From the NCBI GenBank assembly GCA_016699575.1, contig CP064979.1, positions 2,294,001-2,358,000 on the forward strand: a stretch of DNA of 64,000 nucleotides, in the 5' to 3' direction. Under the pieces are notes generated by a model. It was not told where the DNA came from. It saw only the letters and a list, made by a program, of their open reading frames with translations, and did no database searches. This document shows positions 1 to 7,405 of this stretch, piece after piece (position 1 is the stretch's first letter; the number at the start of each line of letters is the position of its first letter). Position numbers and translations under genes: made by a program. The DNA comes from Flavobacteriales bacterium (lineage in GTDB: Bacteria > Bacteroidota > Bacteroidia > Flavobacteriales_F > PHOS-HE28).

Positions 1-831
1 CACACGGCCGTGCTGGATGCGAGCCCCGGCAGCGTTGGCCAAGTGCGCGAATGCACCGCCGAATTGATGCGGCTCGCGAAAACCACCGGTATACCCGTGG
101 TGCTCATTGGTCACATCACCAAGGAAGGATTGCTCGCGGGCCCGAAAGTGCTGGAGCACATGGTCGATTGCGTGCTGCAGTTCGAGGGCGACCGCGATCA
201 CGCATACCGCTTGCTGCGCCCGTTGAAGAACCGCTTCGGCAGCACCAACGAATTGGGCATCTACGAGATGCGGGGCAGTGGTCTCTCCGAAGTGGCCGAC
301 CCGAGCCAAGTGTTGTTGGGCCAGCGCGGCGAGCGCCCCAGCGGTGTTGTGGTGTCCGTTACGATGGATGGTGGACGGCCGCTGTTGATCGAAGTGCAGG
401 CCCTGGTGAGCAGTGCGGTCTACGGCACGCCGCAACGCAGCGCAACGGGTTTCGACCTGCGCCGGATGAACATGCTACTGGCCGTGCTGGAAAAGCGCTG
501 TGGTTTCCGGTTGGGGCAGAAGGACGTGTTCCTCAACCTCGCTGGCGGCTTCCGCATCGAAGAACCTGCCATCGACCTGGCCGTTGTGTGCGCCATACTC
601 AGCAGCAACGCCGACCTCAGCGTGCCGATGGATACCTGTTTCGCAGGTGAAGTGGGTCTTACCGGCGAGATCCGCCCTGTGACGCGCACCGAGCAGCGCG
701 TTGCTGAAGCACGCAAGCTCGGCTTCGCGCGGATCTTCATACCCAAGGGTTCCGGAGCCATACCGGCCAAAGGCATCGAAGTGGTACAGGTCGAGCGCGT
801 AGGAGAGGTTTTGGCACATCTGTTCGGCTGA
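1..831 (+). CDS. radA: DNA repair protein RadA (C-terminal part, cut by window edge)
   Basis: RadA is a RecA-like ATPase that helps process recombination intermediates and promotes branch migration in the cytoplasm. The frame is open from base 1, so the start lies upstream and about 276 C-terminal residues are visible. The diagnostic RadA motif KNRFG is at visible residues 76-80, preceded by the LDASPGSVGQVRE segment of the ATPase core. The last ~150 residues match the Lon-protease-like domain that ends RadA. The N-terminal zinc finger and Walker A are outside the window. The next gene starts 3 bases after the stop, so the two may be co-transcribed although functionally unrelated. Confidence 0.93.
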   Translation, partial: HTAVLDASPGSVGQVRECTAELMRLAKTTGIPVVLIGHITKEGLLAGPKVLEHMVDCVLQFEGDRDHAYRLLRPLKNRFGSTNELGIYEMRGSGLSEVADPSQVLLGQRGERPSGVVVSVTMDGGRPLLIEVQALVSSAVYGTPQRSATGFDLRRMNMLLAVLEKRCGFRLGQKDVFLNLAGGFRIEEPAIDLAVVCAILSSNADLSVPMDTCFAGEVGLTGEIRPVTRTEQRVAEARKLGFARIFIPKGSGAIPAKGIEVVQVERVGEVLAHLFG

Positions 832-834
832 ACC

Positions 835-1899
835 ATGCGCAACAACTTCGGGCTGCTGCGCGTGTTGTTCGCAAGCGCGGTGCTGATCACGCATGCCCAT
901 GTGCTTTCCGGCGATCCGGGCGGTGACCTGCTCCAACGGGCGACGGACAACCAAGCTGCCTTCTCCTGGCTGGCGGTGCGCGCTTTCTTCGTCATCAGCG
1001 GTTTCTTGGTGTACAAGAGCTTTGAGCGCTCGTCCGATGTTGTTGATTTTCTGCGGCGCCGTTTCCGCCGGGTATGGCCTGCGCTGATCGCATTGGTCCT
1101 GGTAACGGTCTTCGTCATCGGTCCGATCTTCACCTACCACAACGCAACGCATTATTTCGGCAAGGGCGCGACCTGGCGTTATGCGGCCATGCCCATCACC
1201 ATTGTGCTGGGACAAGTCCCGTACGATCTTCCCGGGGTATTCGACAAGGTGCCGCATCCCGGCATCGTCAATGGATCGTTATGGACCATCGCGTACGAGG
1301 TTCTGTTCTACCTGGCCACTGCGGCACTGTTCGTCCTGAAGCGGTGGTCAACCGCCTTGCGGGCAACCGTGCTGATCGTGTTCCTTGCGTGCATGGTGGT
1401 CCGTATGTCAGTGGACGGTGGGATCCTGCAGTTGAGCGGCGGCCTTCCTTTCATGGCCTTCACCTGGTGGAGCATCGTGGACATGGGCGTGTTCTATTCC
1501 GCCGGGTGCGTGATGGCTTCAGGGCCGGTCCTGGCGCACGCTTCAATGAAGTCCTTGCTCGGCCTTGCGCTGGTGTTCTTGGTGCTCACGATCTGGTTGA
1601 AGGTGTATCCGCTTGCTGAAGGTGTCCTACTGCCGCTGTTGGTGATCAGTGCGGCCTATGCGCCCATTAGGTCCGGCGTTCGGTCCGGTCCGGTCGACAT
1701 TTCCTACGGCACTTACCTCTGGGGCTACCCCATACAACAGATGTTGATGACCGCCCATGCCTGGACACCGCTTGAACTCGCAGCCCTGTCGGTTCCGCTC
1801 GCCTGGGCGGCCGGCTGGCTGTCGTGGCGGATGGTAGAACGGCATTTCCTGGTTGATCACCGATTGGAACCTGTTCGGGTAGATTCGCCGCAGCCATGA
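835..1899 (+). CDS. acyltransferase 3 family membrane protein (OafA/YrhL-like)
   Basis: A 354-residue polytopic membrane protein. The N-terminal segment (NFGLLRVLFASAVLITHAH) carries the R-x10-H pattern of acyltransferase 3 proteins, which transfer acetyl or other acyl groups to surface sugars. A second conserved stretch (FFVISGFLVYKSF) follows, then roughly nine hydrophobic helices. It begins 3 bases after radA and its stop overlaps the next gene by 4 bases, so it is probably translationally coupled to the glycosyltransferase. Together with the following three genes it suggests decoration of an extracellular or outer-membrane glycan. The acceptor cannot be read from the sequence. Confidence 0.85.
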   Translation: MRNNFGLLRVLFASAVLITHAHVLSGDPGGDLLQRATDNQAAFSWLAVRAFFVISGFLVYKSFERSSDVVDFLRRRFRRVWPALIALVLVTVFVIGPIFTYHNATHYFGKGATWRYAAMPITIVLGQVPYDLPGVFDKVPHPGIVNGSLWTIAYEVLFYLATAALFVLKRWSTALRATVLIVFLACMVVRMSVDGGILQLSGGLPFMAFTWWSIVDMGVFYSAGCVMASGPVLAHASMKSLLGLALVFLVLTIWLKVYPLAEGVLLPLLVISAAYAPIRSGVRSGPVDISYGTYLWGYPIQQMLMTAHAWTPLELAALSVPLAWAAGWLSWRMVERHFLVDHRLEPVRVDSPQP

Positions 1900-3449
1900 G
1901 CGATGTGAGGCATGCGGTCTCCGGGAAATGGGGGTGGTTGCTGGCGGTGACAGTGATCTTCATCGTCTCCTACTTCCCGCTTTTCATGCATCTGGACAAG
2001 TTGCCACTGAGAATGTGGGATGAACCGCGCCAAGCCATTGGTGCATACGAAATGCTGCACAATGGGAACTGGTTGGTGAACCACTACCAAGGCGCCCCGG
2101 ACATGTGGAGCACCAAGCCCCCCTTGCTGCTCTGGGTCCAGGCACTCTTCATGGCCTTACTGGGCACAGGCGAACTGGCTGCACGATTGCCGTCAGCTAT
2201 TGCGGGCCTAGGAACATGTTTGCTCTTGCTGCGGTTCACGCATCGCGCAATGGGTAGTCCATGGCCGGGGGTGGTTGCTGCCATCACGCTCATCACCGCG
2301 CAAGGCTATGTCAATCGTCATGTGACCCGAAGCGGTGATTACGATTCGCTGCTCGTTCTGTTCATGTTCTGGGCCGCATATCAAGCATTCGAGTACGCTC
2401 GTAGCGGAGAGCGCCGCCACATGCTGTTGCTGTTCCTCGCCCTGACCTTGGGCATGCTCACCAAGAGCGTGCAAGCTTTGATGATGACCCCGGCCATCGG
2501 GTTGTGGTGGCTCTTCACCGGCCGATTGAAAGGGGCGCTTTCCGATCGTTGGCTATGGGCAGGGCTTTTGGGTTTCTTGCTGGTCGTCGGCGGTTTCTAC
2601 GGGGCTCGGGAGGCGGTCAACCCTGGCTACTTGCAGGCGGTGTGGGACAATGAGTGGGGCGGTCGGTATGGCGCCACGCTCGAAGGACATCTCCATGATG
2701 GCCACTATTACTTCCAGATCCTGAGCACGCATCAGTTCCAACATGGTTATATGCTTGCCATTGCCGGCGCTTTGGTCGGACTTGGGAGCCGTGACCCGCA
2801 GCTGAAACGACTTACGGGCTTCGCCGTTTTGTTCGCGGTGCAGTATCTGGTGGTGATCAGCAATGCAGGAACCAAGACGGAATGGTACATCGCTCCGGCA
2901 TATCCTTTCCTATGCTTACTGGCCATGGTCGTGTTCTGGCTGTTCGTTCGGTGGTGCGCTGCTAGCGCTTGGCTGAACGACCAAATGCACACGTATGTCA
3001 TGCCGGTCGTCCTTGCGGTGGTCTTGTTCTTCAAGCCGTACACTGATGTGATAGCCCAGACCTATTTCCCCAAAGAGTGGCCCTGGGACGTTGACTACTA
3101 CGCGTTGCCGCACTACATGCAGGAGTGCGCCAAGGGAAAGCGCGAGACCGCGGCGAACGTCCTGTGTTGGGACGACTACAATGGCCACATCATGTTGTAC
3201 GTGTACATGCTGAACGACCGCGGTCACGCCATCGAAAGCATAAGCAAGCACGATCTGCAGCGGGGTATGCGCCCTGTGGCAGCCGAGTGGCACGTGAAGC
3301 AGTTCATCGAAGAGCACTACGTGACACTGACCTTGGAAGAGAGCGGGCCCGTGAAGGTGTATGCCATCGCCGGGACCAAGCCCGGAGCCGGCCACCAGGT
3401 CGCTTTAGAGGCTGGTCACAACAAGCCCCCATCAACGGGGACCCGCTGA
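1896..3449 (+). CDS. glycosyltransferase family 39-like (ArnT/PMT-type) membrane protein
   Basis: A 517-residue protein with many transmembrane helices. The first periplasmic loop (RMWDEPRQAIGAYEML, then WSTKPPLLLW) is the pattern of lipid-linked-sugar-dependent GT-C transferases of the ArnT/PMT type, where the acidic pair after the first helix is catalytic. A soluble-looking C-terminal region of ~130 residues follows the last helix. ATG overlaps the upstream acyltransferase stop (ATGA). It probably transfers a polyprenyl-phosphate-linked sugar to a lipid or protein at the cell surface; donor and acceptor are unknown. Confidence 0.8.
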   Translation: MSDVRHAVSGKWGWLLAVTVIFIVSYFPLFMHLDKLPLRMWDEPRQAIGAYEMLHNGNWLVNHYQGAPDMWSTKPPLLLWVQALFMALLGTGELAARLPSAIAGLGTCLLLLRFTHRAMGSPWPGVVAAITLITAQGYVNRHVTRSGDYDSLLVLFMFWAAYQAFEYARSGERRHMLLLFLALTLGMLTKSVQALMMTPAIGLWWLFTGRLKGALSDRWLWAGLLGFLLVVGGFYGAREAVNPGYLQAVWDNEWGGRYGATLEGHLHDGHYYFQILSTHQFQHGYMLAIAGALVGLGSRDPQLKRLTGFAVLFAVQYLVVISNAGTKTEWYIAPAYPFLCLLAMVVFWLFVRWCAASAWLNDQMHTYVMPVVLAVVLFFKPYTDVIAQTYFPKEWPWDVDYYALPHYMQECAKGKRETAANVLCWDDYNGHIMLYVYMLNDRGHAIESISKHDLQRGMRPVAAEWHVKQFIEEHYVTLTLEESGPVKVYAIAGTKPGAGHQVALEAGHNKPPSTGTR

Positions 3450-3549
3450 AAACGACGGGACAAGTCCAACTGCCGCAACGGCTTGCGGCGGCACCTTGCA
3501 ACCCGTGGAGCGGGCCCGGCGTAGCAAGCCGCCGCCCTGCGGCCTCCGG

Positions 3550-5019
3550 ATGATCTTCAACTCCATCCAGTTCCTGGTCTTCTTCGTCCTGGTGACAACA
3601 CTGTACTACGTGTTGCCCTACCGGTACCGCTGGCCCATGCTCTTGGCGGCCAGTTGCTGGTTCTACATGGCCTTCGTGCCGGTGTACATCCTCATCCTGG
3701 CCTTCACCATCGTGGTGGACTATGGCGCTGGCATCCTCATCGAGGGCAGTACGGGCCGTACGCGCAAACGATGGCTCACGGCCAGCATCATCGCCAACGT
3801 GGGCGTGCTGGCCATCTTCAAATACTACGGTTTCCTCACGGACAACTGGGAGGCGTTGGTGCACAGCTTCGGGTACGCGGATTACAGCGTGCCCGACCTG
3901 GGCATCATTCTCCCGATCGGACTTTCATTCCACACGTTCCAGAGCCTGAGCTACACCATTGAAGTGTACCGGGGCAACCAGAAGGCCGAGCGGCACCTGG
4001 GCATCTTCTCGCTCTACGTGATGTTCTATCCGCAGCTGGTGGCTGGCCCCATTGAACGGCCGGACAACCTACTGCGGCAGCTGCACCTGAAGTTCGACTT
4101 CGACCCCAAGGTGGTGGCCAGCGGTATGAAGCTCATGGCCTGGGGCTTCTTCAAGAAGCTCGTCATCGCCGATCGTGTGAGCGCCATGGTGAACCATGTG
4201 TACGACAGCCCGCAGGCGCACGAAGGCCCGGCCCTTTTGCTGGCAACGCTGCTGTTCAGCATCCAGATCTATTGCGACTTCAGCGGATACAGCGACATCG
4301 CACTGGGCGCGGCGCGCACGTTGGGCATCGACTTGATGCGGAACTTCCGCACACCGTACTACAGCACCAACATCAGCGAGTTCTGGCGGCGCTGGCACAT
4401 CAGCCTCAGCAGTTGGTTCCGCGATTACGTGTACATCAGCCTCGGTGGCAACCGCGTGGTGAAGTGGCGCTGGTACTACAACCTCATCATCACCTTCCTG
4501 CTCAGCGGCCTCTGGCACGGCGCCAACTGGACGTACATCGTTTGGGGCGGATTGCACGGCTTCTATCTCGTGTTCGCCGTGGTGACAGCGGACATGCGCG
4601 GCAAGCTGGGCGCGGCCTTGGGCTTGGGGAAATTGCCATGGCTGAACATGGCGATCCAAACCGCAACGACGTTCTGCTTGGTTGCCTTCGCGTGGATCTT
4701 CTTCCGTGCGGACACCGTTTCCAACGCATGGTATATCGCGACGCACCTCTTCACGGGGCTGGGCGGCTTCTTCACGGGTGATGCCCTCACGTTCTGGGCG
4801 CCGCTGGTCGGATCATCGGCCAATGAGATGTACGTCGCTTTGTTGGGCATCGCCATCATGGAACTGGTGCAGCAACTGCACAACCGCCGCGCGATGACGT
4901 TGCGCATGGCCGAGTGGTCGGCGGTGAAGCGCTACGCGATCTACATGGGGCTCATCGCGTTCTGCGTGTTCCTCGGCAGCTACTACCACACGGCCCAGTT
5001 CATCTACTTCCAGTTCTGA
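3550..5019 (+). CDS. MBOAT family O-acyltransferase (AlgI-like)
   Basis: A 489-residue polytopic membrane protein beginning MIFNSIQFLVFF, the usual start of bacterial AlgI/DltB-like MBOAT proteins; the frame is open another 18 codons upstream but that stretch is not hydrophobic or conserved. Motifs visible: FRTPYYSTNISEFWRRWHISLS and SGLWHGANWTYIVWGGLHG, containing the catalytic histidine of the family. Such proteins acylate exopolysaccharides or other glycans across the inner membrane. The following gene encodes an SGNH-like partner, a common MBOAT pairing, supporting export-coupled glycan acylation. Confidence 0.92.
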   Translation: MIFNSIQFLVFFVLVTTLYYVLPYRYRWPMLLAASCWFYMAFVPVYILILAFTIVVDYGAGILIEGSTGRTRKRWLTASIIANVGVLAIFKYYGFLTDNWEALVHSFGYADYSVPDLGIILPIGLSFHTFQSLSYTIEVYRGNQKAERHLGIFSLYVMFYPQLVAGPIERPDNLLRQLHLKFDFDPKVVASGMKLMAWGFFKKLVIADRVSAMVNHVYDSPQAHEGPALLLATLLFSIQIYCDFSGYSDIALGAARTLGIDLMRNFRTPYYSTNISEFWRRWHISLSSWFRDYVYISLGGNRVVKWRWYYNLIITFLLSGLWHGANWTYIVWGGLHGFYLVFAVVTADMRGKLGAALGLGKLPWLNMAIQTATTFCLVAFAWIFFRADTVSNAWYIATHLFTGLGGFFTGDALTFWAPLVGSSANEMYVALLGIAIMELVQQLHNRRAMTLRMAEWSAVKRYAIYMGLIAFCVFLGSYYHTAQFIYFQF

Positions 5020-5022
5020 TCC

Positions 5023-5931
5023 ATGCGCCGCTTCTTCCTCCGCATCCTGCTCATCTGCGCGCCGTTCGCGGTGGTGTTCGGCACGGTGGTCGTGGTGGAT
5101 CCATACAACTACTTCAACTGGTGCCACGTGGTGAGCGACGAGGTGAAGCTGAAGAACCTGAACCACGACGGTAAGACGATGGCCTTCAGCAACCTTATGT
5201 GGAAGATGAAGGAATACCGCAGGAAGCCGGTGCCCGATCTCCTCATCGGGGATTCCAGGTTGTCGTACTTCGACCTGCAATACCTTGACAAGGCTACTGG
5301 ACAGTCGTGGTACAATTTCGGTGTGCCTGGTGGCAACCATCGCACTGCGCTCGATGTGTTCGACTACGTGGACAGCATTGCGCCACCGAACCGTGTATAC
5401 ATGCAAGTGAGCTTCCGCAACATGGCCGCTGGGCAGGACTACGACATCTTCAGCGAGCCGCTGGCCGTGGAAGGAACACCGGGCCTCTACGTGAGCAATC
5501 GCCGTGTGCTGGCAGCAACATGGCTCGCCATCAAAGCCTGCGCATCGCCGGGCAGTGTGCAGTACGATGTCCTCTCACCGGACCATTGGAACAACGTGAT
5601 GACCATGGAGAGGGATGCTGCTGCATCCTTCAAAATGGACACGGCATTCTACCATCGAATGGAGGAGGTAGCGGTCGAATGCCGGAAGCAGGGCACCGAA
5701 CTGGTATTGGTGGAATGGCCTTCGCACGAGAGCCTTCACACCGTGCGCACTGAAGCGGGGCTCGATGCACAACGCGCTGCTTACGCCGACCGTTTGCGCT
5801 CCATGGCCACTTACGTGGACCTCGATGCACCGGGCAATACGATCAGTGCGGACCGGAGCAACTTCCGCGACCCGCTGCACCTCACTACCGAGGCCCAGCG
5901 GATGGTCGTTGATGCGCTGCTCAAGCGCTGA
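5023..5931 (+). CDS. SGNH/GDSL-like protein paired with MBOAT
   Basis: A 302-residue protein with an N-terminal membrane anchor (RFFLRILLICAPFAVVFGTVVVV) and an extracytoplasmic domain. A GDS motif (LIGDSRL, Asp77-Ser78) and a late DPLH (Asp283, His286) fit the catalytic Ser/Asp/His layout of SGNH hydrolases and AlgJ/AlgX/DltD-like proteins that work with MBOAT acyltransferases. It starts 3 bases after the MBOAT gene. Probable role: moving or removing acyl groups on the exported glycan. Overall similarity outside the motifs was not recognised, so the family name is tentative. Confidence 0.65.
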   Translation: MRRFFLRILLICAPFAVVFGTVVVVDPYNYFNWCHVVSDEVKLKNLNHDGKTMAFSNLMWKMKEYRRKPVPDLLIGDSRLSYFDLQYLDKATGQSWYNFGVPGGNHRTALDVFDYVDSIAPPNRVYMQVSFRNMAAGQDYDIFSEPLAVEGTPGLYVSNRRVLAATWLAIKACASPGSVQYDVLSPDHWNNVMTMERDAAASFKMDTAFYHRMEEVAVECRKQGTELVLVEWPSHESLHTVRTEAGLDAQRAAYADRLRSMATYVDLDAPGNTISADRSNFRDPLHLTTEAQRMVVDALLKR

Positions 5932-6328
5932 CTTCCTCAGGAACGAATTGCTTCAGCCAAACACGGGCCTCCTCTTCCGTGGCGCAGATGCGCGTGCGGA
6001 AGACCTGCGGGAAATAGCTGAAGTAGAGCTTGGTGATCATCTCCACCATGTTGTCCCCGGCAACCACCGCAAGGGCAACGACCAGGTCGGCGCTGCGCTC
6101 CGGGGCGAAGTGATCGCTCTGGGTCACCGACAGCTCGAAATCAATGTCCGGCGGAAAGACGCTGAGCATGACATGGCGCCCACCTGCGCACAGCTCCATG
6201 CGGGCTGCTTTGTTCTCCGCGAAACCCTGCAGGGAGATCTTGCACCCCGGCAGGAACCGCTGCTCGATGAAGCCCGGCTCCACCAAGGTCATCGTGGCGA
6301 TGGGGGTTTCAATGCTCCTGCGGGACAT
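5921..6328 (-). CDS. hypothetical protein, STAS/SpoIIAA-like size
   Basis: A 135-residue soluble protein without signal peptide. It runs convergently into the SGNH-like gene, overlapping its 3' end by 11 bases. The alternation of short strands and helices (for example HVMLSVFPPDIDFELSVTQ, then VVALAVVAGDNMVEMITKLYF) resembles small STAS-like proteins of Bacteroidota, but no diagnostic residue was found and the function is unknown. A TAGCTTCG promoter-like box lies a few bases upstream of the ATG. Confidence 0.6.
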   Translation of the reverse strand: MSRRSIETPIATMTLVEPGFIEQRFLPGCKISLQGFAENKAARMELCAGGRHVMLSVFPPDIDFELSVTQSDHFAPERSADLVVALAVVAGDNMVEMITKLYFSYFPQVFRTRICATEEEARVWLKQFVPEEVSA

Positions 6329-6332
6329 AGCG

Positions 6333-6340
6333 CGAAGCTA
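6333..6340 (-). promoter_or_regulatory. TAnnTTCG promoter-like box
   Basis: TAGCTTCG on the minus strand, 5 bases upstream of the 135-residue ORF. It matches the Bacteroidota -7 element TAnnTTTG except for C at the seventh position, as at several other genes here. Confidence 0.35.
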
Positions 6341-6366
6341 GGCCTGAAAGAAGATCGTCCGACCGA

Positions 6367-7188
6367 TCACTGCACCTTCGCGATGGGATTCGTCAAACCG
6401 CTGTAGCCGCTCAGTTCCATCTTGATGGAACCCACGAGCACCTTGGCTTGTGCAAGCACAGGAATGTGGTTGCCGTCGTCCGTCACCCAAACGTTGAGGT
6501 CGTCGCTGGTCTTGAAGACGCGGCCTTCCTGCACGATGGGCTGGAACTTGATCGTGCGGTACTTTCCATTGCGCAGCTTGATCGTCTCGCGGCCCATCAC
6601 CTTCATCTGCAAGGGCCAGTACTCGCCGTCAACGAAGCAGGGCACGGTGAACACATCGCCCTTGGCCGCGCTGCCGAAGTCGAGTGTGCGCGCGAAGTAG
6701 AACGCACTGATCATGTCCTGCGTGTGCAGGGGGACCTCGTACACATCGTTGTCGTGGTCGGTGAGTTGGCCACGGTGCTGCAGGAACACGTACTTCTGAT
6801 CGAACGTGTAGCCGCCTTCGTCAACGTGGCGCGTGAAGGCCCAGGGGAACACACCGGCGCTGTCGAAGTAGCTCTCGTAGTGGTCATCGACCTTGAAGAA
6901 CGTGTTGAACGCGCCCAAGCTGCGGCCCGTGCCCACCGCACGCAGCATCTGCCTGTCCTGGAACTTCACGTCGGTGCTCTTCAGCTCCAACACGGCCTCG
7001 CCAGCATTGATGAAGCCGTAGTGCACGATGTACGTGAGCTTCTCGCCGCTCTTGAAGGCGGCATGCGGCAGCGTGCGCAGTTGGTTGGTGAGGTCCTTGC
7101 CGGCCGGCGCCACCTCCAAACCGGCCTGGCCGAACGCCATGCTCAGGAAGCCGATAGCGGCCAGAAGGAAAATGCTCTTGCGGGTCAT
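6367..7188 (-). CDS. DUF3108 domain-containing secreted protein
   Basis: A 273-residue protein starting at MTRKSIFLLAAIGFLSMAFGQ, a clear signal peptide; the open frame extends 76 codons further upstream but that part is translated intergenic repeat. The mature protein (GEKLTYIVHYGFINAGEAVL, later AFYFARTLDFG and KVLVGSIKMELSGY) has the pattern of DUF3108 periplasmic beta-rich proteins common in Bacteroidota. Molecular function is unknown. It lies downstream of leuS on the same strand, separated by a hairpin repeat. Confidence 0.85.
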   Translation of the reverse strand: MTRKSIFLLAAIGFLSMAFGQAGLEVAPAGKDLTNQLRTLPHAAFKSGEKLTYIVHYGFINAGEAVLELKSTDVKFQDRQMLRAVGTGRSLGAFNTFFKVDDHYESYFDSAGVFPWAFTRHVDEGGYTFDQKYVFLQHRGQLTDHDNDVYEVPLHTQDMISAFYFARTLDFGSAAKGDVFTVPCFVDGEYWPLQMKVMGRETIKLRNGKYRTIKFQPIVQEGRVFKTSDDLNVWVTDDGNHIPVLAQAKVLVGSIKMELSGYSGLTNPIAKVQ

Positions 7189-7200
7189 GTCCACGGGTTT

Positions 7201-7400
7201 GCAATTGCTGTACCAACGGGGAGAAGCCTCTGGCTGTTGGCTTCTGGCTATTGGCATGTCTGTGGAAGTCGCGGGATCGAAGCCCTTTGCTGCCTTTGGC
7301 TTTTGGCCATCGGCCTTTGGCCCGTTGGTGGAAGTCGCGAGGAAGCAACACTTGGCCGGATGCGCCGACGAGCCAACAGCCAACAGCCAACGGCCACGAG
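7201..7400. repeat. intergenic word-repeat hairpin (TTGGCTn / GCCAACA type)
   Basis: About 200 bases between leuS and the DUF3108 gene built from short repeated words. The left arm has GGCTGTTGGC with further TTGGC/TGGC copies; the right arm has GCCAACAGCC repeated; the centre has TTTGGC/GGCC words. The 12-mer GTGGAAGTCGCG occurs twice inside (near 7261 and 7331). The arms are inverted copies of each other, so the transcript could fold. No gene is present. It may act as leuS terminator or as a mobile palindromic repeat. Confidence 0.6.
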
Positions 7401-7405
7401 CCGCA